Assembly: GCF_037203765.1 (NCBI RefSeq)
Contig: NZ_JBBCAS010000004.1
Span: 124,001-188,000 of the forward strand
Direction of reading: 5' to 3'
DNA length: 64,000 bases
DNA from: Sediminicola sp037203765
GTDB lineage: Bacteria > Bacteroidota > Bacteroidia > Flavobacteriales > Flavobacteriaceae
A program made the translations under genes and the position numbers. The notes under the pieces were generated by a model that ran no database searches, had not been told where the DNA came from, and saw only the letters and a list, made by a program, of their open reading frames with translations. Below are positions 17,532-26,098 of this stretch, piece by piece (positions within the stretch are counted from its first letter, which is position 1; each line of letters opens with the position of its first letter).

Positions 17532-19964
17532 TTAGTTTTTGTTGATGTATTTAAGTTCAAAAGTCTCTGGATTTACGGTCCTGAGCGACTTTTTATAATA
17601 AAAATCTATGATTTCATTTTCCAAGAGCTCTTCCAAGCGTTCCATATCCGCATTGACATCAAAATCCTTGTACGCCCTCGGCGCCATAGTCTCTTTGAAT
17701 TCCTTTAGATCCCCAGTGGGTTGAGCCACAACCTCCATGTCTACAAATTCTGAAAACTGCTGTTGCATCCATCGGTGCCCCACCAATCTCTCCAACCGAA
17801 TTTGTTGATCCTGTACTAGGATTTTATATGCTTTTTCCAACTCCTGATCTTCCAAGGATGTAATTTCTATATTGTGAATCGGATGCTGGTCCACCTTCAG
17901 TTTCTGGTCTACAAATAGTTGCTCCAATACCACATCCATTTTCCTCATATCGCGCTTTATTTTTTGAATAGTACTGAAAAGCGCTGCGTTATAAACCGGT
18001 TGAAAATCGCCATAATCATATAAGGCTGCTAAGAAACTAAGGGCATAATCTTTATAAGTTTCGTCCTTATCCTGTTTTTTGACAATGGCCAACAGCAGCA
18101 CCAGTTCATCCTTTTTAAAGGTCGGTATAGCTGCAAACTGACTACTACCAAAAACGGTGGACAGCTGATTGTTGATATTGGGAATGGTTCCGCTATAGAC
18201 TACATTTCTATACCTAAAGCTGATGGTATTCGCATTGGCATTGCGACCGCGAAGGTCAAGGTTGAGTTTAAAATTATCGAAGGTATAGCTATACCCAAAA
18301 GTAATAGTGACATCGGTGGTATTTGCCGTGGTTGCGTTTCGGAATAGGGTAAGCACATTAAGACTGAAATTGTGCTTTTGCAGCCAGACATAATTACCGC
18401 CCATCCTAAAATTATAGACACTTCCCTGTTGTTCCCCATTTTTAAAAGAGGTATTGTAGGAACTGGAAAGATTGGTGCGTAATTTTTTATCAAAAAATTG
18501 TTTGCCCACCGCCATGGTTGGTCCTAGGGTGAGGTTTTTATCTACCCCTATGGTATTATAGGAGGTGTTGGCCGCCAAGGAAATACTAAGCGCCTCTTTG
18601 GGATAACCCAAGGTATAAGCCGCCATACCATTGTAAAAAGTAGAAAGCCCACCTTCAATGGTCTCCCCTTCTTGTTGGTTGTTGGAATTCTGATAGACCA
18701 AATTTAAATTGGTGGTATGTTGTTTGGTCTCGGTCTGCTTTAGGATGTAATTGATGCCCAAATTGGCATTCTGGGAAATTTGCCGGTAGTTGAGCGTGTC
18801 CACATTGTCAAACTGATTCACCTGGTTGATATAATCAAACTGGTCACGGATGTTGGTGTACGATTGAAAGTTGGAATAAGACCCGTTTAGACCCAAGCGA
18901 TCTGAAGCTGTATAATTTACATTAATGGAGGTCACGATCCGCTGTTGGTCCGAAGATTTGGCCTTGTCCAAATTATCTTGTTGCACCCCCGCATTTACAC
19001 TTAAATTAACCTTTCCATCAAAGATGGTCTGATTGGCATTGACCGTAATATTCTCGAGATCATTGTTGAAAAAATAAGCCCCAAAGGTTTTATAATCTGG
19101 ATCTATTCGTTCATAACCGGCACCTAAAGACCCATTACCAGCTGGATAATTAAAGGAGGCGTTTAACGCATTGTAATAATTGGTGCTTAGGTTTTCATTT
19201 AGAACAAAGGACAATAACCCTTTTTCGGTTCTTTCTTCGGTTAATCTGTTATCTTCCGTTACTCCTGAAATGGCGTATTCTATTCGAATTTGGGCCTTTT
19301 CAAAAAGCTGGAACTCGGACTCAAAGGATACTACCGTATTTTCTTTGGGAGTCAGACCCAATTCAATAGGAATGGGATTTTCCAAAGAATTCTCATCATC
19401 TTTTGCTTTAAAAAAGATGATTCCGAGTTTGGCGATTTCAAAATCGTAAGACGTTTTTAGTCCAAACCCCATGCGCTGATACGCCGTTAAGGCTTCCGGT
19501 GCTTCTGGGTTGTATTCTGTGGACCTTAGAAATCTGCCATACATGGCACTGATCTGAAAAGGCCCTTCCGGAGTTAGGTCTATTCCTGCACCCGTAAATT
19601 GATGTCCACTTAGTGTATATGGCGAAAAGGTCATCGCCACATCCCCCAAATGCGCAGCCACCCACTTATAAGAAGGATTAAAGCTGAACCTATTGAATTT
19701 AAAGGGATTCGGAAAATCGAATTCCTGATTGGAATAGGTAAACGAAAGCGGCACATTGTACAAACCAGCAATATTAAAATTTAAATTACCTGTTAGGTAA
19801 TACGTCAATGCCTGCCTATTGGCGGCACCATCATAATACACCGCATTGGCGGCAAATCCTCCATTGTACCTTAAGAACTTTTCTTTGCCCAATTGGTCAA
19901 AATTTACAGATTGGGAAAAGGCAATTCCACAGCACATAAAAAAGGGAACAAAATATTTTAACAA
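17532..19964 (-). CDS. Outer-membrane beta-barrel-like protein with helical C-terminal extension
   Basis: 810 aa. The start is TTG at 19962-19964, chosen because it alone gives a full signal peptide (LKYFVPFFMCCGIAFSQ); the next ATG (19935-19937) would leave only nine residues before the cleavage site. Residues ~20-610 show alternating aromatic/polar strands (for example TYYLTGNLNFNI, ATTANTTDVTITFGYSYTF), as expected of a large outer-membrane barrel. Residues ~615-810 change to charged helices (IQKIKRDMRKMDVVLEQL), probably facing the periplasm. It is the first gene of the minus-strand cluster, 3 to 63 bp before the TANFOR-like gene depending on that start. A role as exporter or anchor for the giant partner proteins is inferred from position. 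It is not a TonB-dependent receptor: no plug domain was seen. Confidence 0.8.
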   Translation of the reverse strand: MLKYFVPFFMCCGIAFSQSVNFDQLGKEKFLRYNGGFAANAVYYDGAANRQALTYYLTGNLNFNIAGLYNVPLSFTYSNQEFDFPNPFKFNRFSFNPSYKWVAAHLGDVAMTFSPYTLSGHQFTGAGIDLTPEGPFQISAMYGRFLRSTEYNPEAPEALTAYQRMGFGLKTSYDFEIAKLGIIFFKAKDDENSLENPIPIELGLTPKENTVVSFESEFQLFEKAQIRIEYAISGVTEDNRLTEERTEKGLLSFVLNENLSTNYYNALNASFNYPAGNGSLGAGYERIDPDYKTFGAYFFNNDLENITVNANQTIFDGKVNLSVNAGVQQDNLDKAKSSDQQRIVTSINVNYTASDRLGLNGSYSNFQSYTNIRDQFDYINQVNQFDNVDTLNYRQISQNANLGINYILKQTETKQHTTNLNLVYQNSNNQQEGETIEGGLSTFYNGMAAYTLGYPKEALSISLAANTSYNTIGVDKNLTLGPTMAVGKQFFDKKLRTNLSSSYNTSFKNGEQQGSVYNFRMGGNYVWLQKHNFSLNVLTLFRNATTANTTDVTITFGYSYTFDNFKLNLDLRGRNANANTISFRYRNVVYSGTIPNINNQLSTVFGSSQFAAIPTFKKDELVLLLAIVKKQDKDETYKDYALSFLAALYDYGDFQPVYNAALFSTIQKIKRDMRKMDVVLEQLFVDQKLKVDQHPIHNIEITSLEDQELEKAYKILVQDQQIRLERLVGHRWMQQQFSEFVDMEVVAQPTGDLKEFKETMAPRAYKDFDVNADMERLEELLENEIIDFYYKKSLRTVNPETFELKYINKN

Positions 19965-20266
19965 CGAAAATTTTCTTAAAAACTTAAATATAAGTTAAAA
20001 TTTCAAAATAGAAGAATATTTTCGACAAACAACATTGAGATTAAATTTGAACCTATTGCCCCAATCGCTTAGTATTTATAACTCATACGGGAGATCGGCC
20101 CATGCCAAGTATAGAAAATAAACAAGGCCAAAATGGTCATTTGTTGAATATGCTTACATTTTAATGCTGTACATCGTTTTTATTTGCCGTTAAAAGGGAG
20201 AAATGCAATACAGACAAGTTTACAGCTACTTTTACAGTGTATAATCCATTAATTAAAAACAACTGT
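19965..20266. other. Divergent intergenic region, about 300 bp
   Basis: AT-rich spacer between the minus-strand surface cluster and the plus-strand CHRD gene. It must hold promoters for both. On the minus strand, TTTG (about 20,025) and TATTTTG (about 20,002-20,008) come close to the Bacteroidota TTTG-TAnnTTTG pattern, but the -7 element is one base short. On the plus strand TACTTTTA at 20,227-20,234 fits 7 of 8 positions. No gene or RNA was recognised. Confidence 0.4.
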
Positions 20267-20716
20267 ATGAAAGCTCCTAAATACCTACTAATCATGTTAC
20301 TTGCAATTATTGCAAGTGGTTGTGGCAAAGACGACGCCACCGAAGTTATCCTAGCGAAAAATGTATTTGCATTGAGTCCGGTTGCAGATTCAAAAATCTC
20401 TGGCAACGTTTCCTTTGTGAAATACGAAGACGGCAGAACGGAAGTTATTTTGCAGATCAACAATTCTTCTGAAGACATACATCCTGCCTTTATTTATGCC
20501 AACAGCCTTGCGGAAGGAGGTCCTGTGGCCCTAACACTTGCTCCGATTGAATGTGATTGTGAGGAAAGTATTACCGTAGTATCCAAGTGGGACAATGGTT
20601 CACCGGTGAGCTATGAGGACCTGATCAATTTTGACGGTCACCTAAAAATACATCAGAACAAAGATCACCTGGAAATTGTTATTGCTCAAGGAAACATCGG
20701 AGCCAACGCACAATAA
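20267..20716 (+). CDS. CHRD-like domain lipoprotein
   Basis: 149 aa from ATG at 20267. An in-frame start 30 bp upstream exists, but this one begins directly with the lipoprotein signal (MKAPKYLLIMLLAIIASGC), where the lipobox IASGC gives Cys19 as lipidation site. The mature part has the pattern of CHRD-type domains: SPVADSKISGNVSF, then HPAFIYANSLAEGGPVALTL, and near the end YEDLINFDGHLKIHQ and AQGNIGAN. CHRD domains occur in secreted and surface proteins and their biochemical role in bacteria is unclear. It is a single-gene unit followed by a strong terminator. Outer-membrane or periplasmic attachment follows from the lipobox. Confidence 0.85.
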   Translation: MKAPKYLLIMLLAIIASGCGKDDATEVILAKNVFALSPVADSKISGNVSFVKYEDGRTEVILQINNSSEDIHPAFIYANSLAEGGPVALTLAPIECDCEESITVVSKWDNGSPVSYEDLINFDGHLKIHQNKDHLEIVIAQGNIGANAQ

Positions 20717-20737
20717 TATACCTATTAAAATATTTTT

Positions 20738-20768
20738 AAACCCTAACCTCCACCGGTTAGGGTTTTTT
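20738..20768 (+). terminator. Rho-independent terminator after CHRD gene
   Basis: Perfect 8-bp stem ccctaacc/ggttaggg with a 6-nt loop (tccacc), flanked by AAA and a T6 tract. It follows the CHRD stop by about 20 bp. Confidence 0.9.
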
Positions 20769-20886
20769 GATACCTTTATTTAAGCAACCAGTACCGTGGT
20801 ATATCTTATTTAAATTTGTTCAACTGTTAATTCCTCCGACGAAAATAAAATAGCTTTTACTACCTTTAAATTGGAATTGACCAAGA

Positions 20887-21522
20887 ATGATAAAAAGAAT
20901 TATCCGTATTTTTCTACTATTAGCAACCACACTGATATTGGTGTTGTTCATTAGTACTTTTTCAATCCAGCTCTTTACCCAAGGCAAGACCTACTATACG
21001 GCCAAAAATATCCCAAAAAATAAGGTTGGGATTATCCTTGGAACTTCCAAACGACTGACAACCGGAAAACCGAATCCCTATTACCACAACAGGATAGCGG
21101 CCACAGTAAGGCTCTTCAATGCTAAGAAAATTGAATTTGTTTTGGTCAGCGGAGATAATGCCACCCTGAACTACAACGAACCCTACACCATTAAAAAAGA
21201 CCTGATCAAGGCCGGGATTCCCGAAGACCGTATTTTTTTGGATTATGCCGGTTTTAGAACATTGGACTCCATGGTAAGGGCCAAATATGTGTTTGGGTTG
21301 GACAGCGTTACCGTTATTTCACAAAAGTTCCATAATGAAAGGGCCATATTTCTGGCCGAAAGGAAAGGACTCCATGCCATAGGTTTCAACGCCAAGGATA
21401 TTACAGGTAGCGATGGACTGAAAGTGCGACTCAGGGAATATTTTGCCCGGGTCAAGGTTTTTATTGACCTGACCTTTAATACCCAACCCAAATTTTACGG
21501 CAAGAAAATAGAGATTAAATAA
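20887..21522 (+). CDS. sanA: SanA/YdcF-family (DUF218) envelope protein
   Basis: 211 aa. An N-terminal membrane anchor (about residues 7-30, IFLLLATTLILVLFISTF) is followed by the DUF218 fold: VGIILGTSKRLTTGKPN (the conserved GTS..L..G.PN motif), Y..RI..A..L, FVLVSGDN, DLIKAGIP.DRIFLDYAGFRTLDSM and VTVISQKFHNERAIF. These are the hallmarks of SanA (vancomycin high-temperature exclusion protein) and related periplasm-facing proteins involved in envelope integrity and possibly lipid or peptidoglycan carrier metabolism. Length matches the family (about 210-240 aa). It is monocistronic or loosely linked to the transporter 90 bp downstream. The family call is firm; its substrate is unknown. Confidence 0.88.
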   Translation: MIKRIIRIFLLLATTLILVLFISTFSIQLFTQGKTYYTAKNIPKNKVGIILGTSKRLTTGKPNPYYHNRIAATVRLFNAKKIEFVLVSGDNATLNYNEPYTIKKDLIKAGIPEDRIFLDYAGFRTLDSMVRAKYVFGLDSVTVISQKFHNERAIFLAERKGLHAIGFNAKDITGSDGLKVRLREYFARVKVFIDLTFNTQPKFYGKKIEIK

Positions 21523-21612
21523 CATGAGTCATCCATCATTATTCCCTCCATTTTTTTTAATTACGAATCTTTAAAAAATAGTACATTAGGGGCATTAGCC
21601 AACCACAACCAA

Positions 21613-22866
21613 ATGTCCAGATTAAAGATCCTCCTTAAAAACCTTGGTCCAGGCCTTCTTTTTGCCAGTATGGCCATTGGTACCTCCCATTTAGTATTAT
21701 CTACCAAAGCCGGTGCCCAATATGGTTGGCTCATGGTGATCCCCATCATCCTTGCCAATGTACTAAAATATCCCTTCTTTGAATTTGGGGTACGCTATAC
21801 CAACGTCACCAACAAAACACTGATTGAAGGCTATCTTAACAGAGGAAAAGGTTACTTGTGGTTCTACGCCCTGATCACCCTGGTTTCTACATTCACCATT
21901 TTGGCCACACTTTATGTGGTCACCTCCGGACTGTTCATCAACCTGTTCAAAATCAATAATGCATCGGTGAGTTGGGTGGCCCTGGGACTGTTTGTATTTA
22001 TCAGCATTCTTCTGATTATCGGTAAATACAAGTTTCTGGAAACATCCCTTAAATTTGTGGTGACCATCCTTTTTATAGCCTTGATCGTGACCACCACCTT
22101 GGTCATTTTAAAAGGCAATGTGCCCGCCGATGAGACTTTTGTGCCCCTGCCCATCTTTAACGAAGTAGGCATATTGTTCCTAATTGGCCTTGTAGGATGG
22201 ATGCCAACCGCGGTTGAAGCCTCTAGCTGGATCAGCCTTTGGACCATTGAAAAATTTAAAATGACCCATAGCAAATTATCCCTACAGGAAGCTATTCAAG
22301 AATTTAATGTGGGTTATTTTTTAACCGGACTCCTAGCCATATTCTTTATGGTCATAGGTTGGATGACCCTTTATGGCACCAATACCGAAATAAGTGGCAA
22401 TGCTGTAGCTTTTTCCGACCAATTGATACAAATGTTCACAACCCACATTGGACAATGGACCTATGTTTTTATTGCCGTTGCTGCCTTTGCAACCATGTTC
22501 AGTACCTGTATGACCGCCCATGACGCACTGGCAAGGGTAAGTTTGGACATCATTGGTCTATTGTCCCCGAAAGCTAAGACCAAAGCCACCAAAATACAGT
22601 TTTCCCTGGCCATCATTGTGTTGTCTATGATCAACTTTGTGGTGATTACCGTTTTTAGCGGCAACATGGGGCAGTTGGTGGCTTTGGCCACATTTGTTTC
22701 TTTTGTCCTTGCCCCTATCATTGGATATATGAATCTTAAAAATGTGATGAGCAAGGATTTGCCAGTAGCGGCACAGCCCGGTAGAGGATTAAGGCTATTG
22801 ACCTATTTGGGCATCGTATTTCTCAGTTTTTTTGCCATTTATTACTGTTGGATGATACTATTTTAA
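21613..22866 (+). CDS. NRAMP-like transporter lacking canonical metal-site residues
   Basis: 417 aa with about 11 hydrophobic segments. The start ATG at 21613 opens a short cytoplasmic stretch and then GPGLLFASMAIGTSHLVLSTKAGAQYG, which aligns with NRAMP helix 1 and the following AGAQ(F/Y)G motif. The usual DPGN of helix 1 is replaced by GTSH. Helix 6 carries GWMPTAVEASSWISLW, where classical NRAMPs have the MPHN motif, so Met and Pro remain but His and Asn are gone. The rest, including the late VALATFVSFVLAPIIGYMNL, keeps the APC-superfamily (LeuT fold) character. Transition-metal transport of the MntH type is therefore doubtful; another cation or substrate is possible. No metal-regulator gene is adjacent. 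Family membership is likely, specificity unknown. Confidence 0.82.
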   Translation: MSRLKILLKNLGPGLLFASMAIGTSHLVLSTKAGAQYGWLMVIPIILANVLKYPFFEFGVRYTNVTNKTLIEGYLNRGKGYLWFYALITLVSTFTILATLYVVTSGLFINLFKINNASVSWVALGLFVFISILLIIGKYKFLETSLKFVVTILFIALIVTTTLVILKGNVPADETFVPLPIFNEVGILFLIGLVGWMPTAVEASSWISLWTIEKFKMTHSKLSLQEAIQEFNVGYFLTGLLAIFFMVIGWMTLYGTNTEISGNAVAFSDQLIQMFTTHIGQWTYVFIAVAAFATMFSTCMTAHDALARVSLDIIGLLSPKAKTKATKIQFSLAIIVLSMINFVVITVFSGNMGQLVALATFVSFVLAPIIGYMNLKNVMSKDLPVAAQPGRGLRLLTYLGIVFLSFFAIYYCWMILF

Positions 22867-22969
22867 CCTGACCGTAGAACGTAAAATCTATATTTTAATC
22901 AAGAGTTAACATAGAAAACTTGAAATATTCGTCTGAATTCAAGACCTTTACACCCTAAAGAGCGATAGT

Positions 22970-23161
22970 ATGAGATTGATTAGCATCATAAGAAAGACCA
23001 AAAACGAAAAAAGGTACACCAAAAAAATGGGTAACTTCTATACCAAGGTGACCTATATCAAAAAAGCAATTTTGGGTATCCCAGTGCGTACTTTGCACAA
23101 ATATCGCGAGACCTATTACGGAAAAGTAAAGGACTGCGAAACTTGTAACCTGGCCAAATAA
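22970..23161 (+). CDS. Small basic protein of unknown function (63 aa)
   Basis: 63 aa, ATG at 22970, TAA at 23159-23161. The protein is strongly basic and ends with a CxxC (CETCNLAK). Its middle (KKAILGIPVRTLHKYRETYYG) has the feel of a conserved protein rather than random translation, with a plausible codon use. The stop codon directly abuts the stop of the convergent OmpA-family gene. No signal peptide is present. I do not recognise a family; the evidence for it being real is composition, length and its exact fit into the gap. Confidence 0.55.
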   Translation: MRLISIIRKTKNEKRYTKKMGNFYTKVTYIKKAILGIPVRTLHKYRETYYGKVKDCETCNLAK

Positions 23162-25090
23162 TTACTCCTTAAGCATAGTATTGTAGTTCAAGACTACAAT
23201 CAAGGTTCTTTCGTTCTGTTGGTGCAACATATCCAAACAGAACACACCGTTGGTACAATTATTTGTAATCTTCTCCTCCCCAAAACCTACCGAAAACAGG
23301 ATGTTTTCATTGGACACTCCTTTCTCTAGCAGGTACTTCTTGATGGCATCAGATCGATCTTGCGACAATCTAAGGTTATAGCTGTTACTCCCCCTACTGT
23401 CCGTATATGTGGCAATGCGCAATTGAAGTTTGGGAAACTTGGTCACGGCATCCACTACCTTGTTCAGCTCCATGGCTATTTCCGGGGTTATTGTACTCCT
23501 ACCCTTGCCAAAATAAAACTTTTTAAGTTTTAATACCGTCTGATTTTCTTTCTCCTCTACCATATCCTCCAAGGCTATGATACCGATATCGAATACATCT
23601 TGCTGCAAACTGTCCAGCTCCTTGTCACGAAAGGTTACGGCATAGGTAGAATGTCTGTCGTTGGATGCCTCTACACGTATTATCTTTTGAAAAGGTACCT
23701 CTACAGCATAATTACCGTCCGCATTGGCATATATCTCCTTGATTAAGGATCCATCCTTATCCAACAAACGCACCTGAGCCTTTTCGACCCCTTGGTTTGT
23801 TGCCAGATTGAACACCTTCCCCTTAATGGCAAAAGTTTTTAGTCCAAGGGAAGCACTGCTAGTAAAGGAATAGATATCGTCATTTCCCTTACCACCTGCC
23901 CGATTGGAAGCAAAATACCCCATAAGACCTTGGGACGCCTTTTCCCTTATGATCAAACCGAAGTCGTCCGAAGCAGAATTAATGCCACTTCCCAGGTTGA
24001 CAGGGATGCTGAATTCCTCATTGCCCCTGATGTTGGATTTGTAAACGTCCATCCCTCCCATACCATAAAATATATCGGAAGAAAAGTAAAGACTGTTGTC
24101 ATAGATGTAAGGCGCTATTTCATTCCCGGCCGTATTGATCCTTGGACCCAAATTAATTGGGGACGACATGATCTGCCCATTATTGGTGTACACAAAATAG
24201 ATATCTGTTCCACCATAGCCCTCGGGAAAGTTTGCTGCAAAATATAACTTACCCGTTGTAGACTCAAAAAATGGATAGTAAAATGATTTGCTCAGGTCCC
24301 GCAACAAGAATCTGAATGCCCCATTTTGATCTACCATTCCTATGGACAACGCATTTTTTCCATTCTCGTCAAAAGAAAGTGCATCACCATTGGCATTGGA
24401 AAGGATATAAAATATACTTTTCAACTCCTTGGCATAGTATGGTGTGGCCTCATGGAATATGGTTTCCGGAATTTTGTCAAAAGAATGTGATACCAAAACA
24501 TCGCCATCTTTTTCTATACGTCCAATCATGATATCCATGTAGGATTCTCCTGATGGGGCATATTTTTCTTTGATATTCTCATTTCTGGCACTCGTAAAAA
24601 GGATACGATCATCATAAAATGTAGGCGAAAAATCTGCTTGGGGACTATTGGTCTGAATATTCAAAACTTCGATTCCACTTTCGGGTTGAGCTTTTAAAAG
24701 CTCTCTGTTGAAATCATAATTTTCGAGAATTTCTTCGGGGAACGATTTTTTTCTTGTTTCCAAAAAGGTACTGATCCTTTCCCTTCCTTCAGTCTTGGAC
24801 ATGGATTGAAGCATCTTATTGAAATACGAGTTGGACATGGTGGTATCTTTCTTGAAAATGTCCATATAGAGCTCACCGGACCTTTTATAGTCACCAGTTT
24901 TGAAATAAGCATCCGCCAAGTTCAAATATTGTTGCTTGTTCAGCTTATTTCTGCGCATCTCTACCTGATACTGTTTGATAGCTGCCTTATAGGAATAACT
25001 AAAAAACAGATCATCTGCCTTCGATCTTTTATCTTGCGCCGTGGTTATTGTTGCCAATAATAAGAAAACTAAAAGTGCTCTCAATTTCAT
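23162..25090 (-). CDS. OmpA-family protein of a PorP/SprF module
   Basis: 642 aa. Signal peptide (LRALLVFLLLATITTAQ), then TPR-like helices (about residues 20-120, including LADAYFKTGDYKRSGELY), WD40/PD40-type beta-propeller repeats (about 140-400; SPTFYDDRILFTSAR, GGTDIYFVY, GGMDVYKS, GGKGNDDIYSF), a carboxypeptidase-regulatory-like domain (about 415-490; IKGKVFNLATNQGVEKAQVRLLDKDG) and a C-terminal OmpA peptidoglycan-binding domain (about 515-640; TDSRGSNSYNLRLSQDRSDA). This domain order is standard for the OmpA protein encoded after PorP/SprF genes and is similar to PorE. It probably anchors the surface module to peptidoglycan. It starts 13 bp after the PorP/SprF gene, last of the operon. 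Confidence 0.92.
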   Translation of the reverse strand: MKLRALLVFLLLATITTAQDKRSKADDLFFSYSYKAAIKQYQVEMRRNKLNKQQYLNLADAYFKTGDYKRSGELYMDIFKKDTTMSNSYFNKMLQSMSKTEGRERISTFLETRKKSFPEEILENYDFNRELLKAQPESGIEVLNIQTNSPQADFSPTFYDDRILFTSARNENIKEKYAPSGESYMDIMIGRIEKDGDVLVSHSFDKIPETIFHEATPYYAKELKSIFYILSNANGDALSFDENGKNALSIGMVDQNGAFRFLLRDLSKSFYYPFFESTTGKLYFAANFPEGYGGTDIYFVYTNNGQIMSSPINLGPRINTAGNEIAPYIYDNSLYFSSDIFYGMGGMDVYKSNIRGNEEFSIPVNLGSGINSASDDFGLIIREKASQGLMGYFASNRAGGKGNDDIYSFTSSASLGLKTFAIKGKVFNLATNQGVEKAQVRLLDKDGSLIKEIYANADGNYAVEVPFQKIIRVEASNDRHSTYAVTFRDKELDSLQQDVFDIGIIALEDMVEEKENQTVLKLKKFYFGKGRSTITPEIAMELNKVVDAVTKFPKLQLRIATYTDSRGSNSYNLRLSQDRSDAIKKYLLEKGVSNENILFSVGFGEEKITNNCTNGVFCLDMLHQQNERTLIVVLNYNTMLKE

Positions 25091-25103
25091 GTTTCGTTAC
25101 TTT

Positions 25104-26090
25104 TTAAAAGAATCTAGGGGTGTCTATTTGCTTTGATTTGCCCTTGGCATTTTTATTTCTATCCCTTTTACTTCCGTCACCTGACCCTAAATAGAACTTT
25201 AGGATTACTTCATGGGACCCGCTGTTGTACTCTCCCAAGCTATTGGTGTTGTAATCATAGGAGTAACCCAAAAATGCACTACTGGATATTTGAAAGCCGG
25301 CCAGACCGCTGACGGCATTGTCCACTCTATATGAGGCGCCTAGCGTAAATACATCGCTGATCAAAAAATTGGTGGATACGTTGATATTCACAGGTGCTCC
25401 CTTCAGGTAGTTTACCAAAAATGCCGGCTTGAATTTCAGTCCCTCCGACAAATCAAATATATAACCCCCAATTAAATTAAATTGCAACTTGTCATCTACC
25501 ACGGTAGCCACTTCCTCATCATATATTCCATTGGTCAGGAAATTGGGCACGGACAATCCGGTATACCAGTTATCGGCATATAAAAATGCTCCCGCACCAA
25601 TGGTGGGATAAAATTTGTTGATCGTCGATTGGTCCAATAACGGTTCATTGGGATTTTCGAAATTACCCTTGGAAAAATCCACGTTCAAAAACGAACCCCC
25701 GGCATCCAATCCAAAAGAGAGTTTGGTATCATTTGAAAACTGAACCTGAAAAGAATAGGCCAAGTCTACAAAGGTCTGTGTGGATGGTCCCAATTGATCG
25801 TTTATCACATTGAAGCCGATTCCATTTTTCTCATTGGCCAAAGGAATGTTCATTCCAAAGCGCATGGTTCTGGGCGCTCCTTCAATATCGATCCATTGAG
25901 CCCTGTAGAGACCTGCAATTTCTGTCTTTTCCACGGTACCCACATAGGCAGGGTTAAAACTACCTATATTATACATGTACTGGGTGTATTGCGGCTCCTT
26001 TTGCGCAACTACCTCAAAGGTTGCCATCAATACTACTATGCAACAAAATAAAATATTTCTGTTCCCCATTTTGCGTTTGCTGTAAAACAT
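25104..26090 (-). CDS. Type IX secretion PorP/SprF-family outer-membrane protein
   Basis: About 328 aa from ATG 26088-26090, 8 bp after the adhesin stop; an ATG at 26120 would overlap the adhesin and one at 26069 is also possible. A signal peptide ends at VVAQ. The mature part opens with KEPQYTQYMYNIGSFNPAYVGT, the signature of the PorP/SprF family (pfam11751), followed by barrel strands and a C-terminus with SGSHEVILKFYLG. Family members partner with a neighbouring large type B sorted protein and help its secretion or retention at the surface, as SprF does for SprB. Here the partner is one or both adhesins directly upstream in the operon. Confidence 0.93.
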   Translation of the reverse strand: MFYSKRKMGNRNILFCCIVVLMATFEVVAQKEPQYTQYMYNIGSFNPAYVGTVEKTEIAGLYRAQWIDIEGAPRTMRFGMNIPLANEKNGIGFNVINDQLGPSTQTFVDLAYSFQVQFSNDTKLSFGLDAGGSFLNVDFSKGNFENPNEPLLDQSTINKFYPTIGAGAFLYADNWYTGLSVPNFLTNGIYDEEVATVVDDKLQFNLIGGYIFDLSEGLKFKPAFLVNYLKGAPVNINVSTNFLISDVFTLGASYRVDNAVSGLAGFQISSSAFLGYSYDYNTNSLGEYNSGSHEVILKFYLGSGDGSKRDRNKNAKGKSKQIDTPRFF

Positions 26091-26098
26091 ATTGCTAT

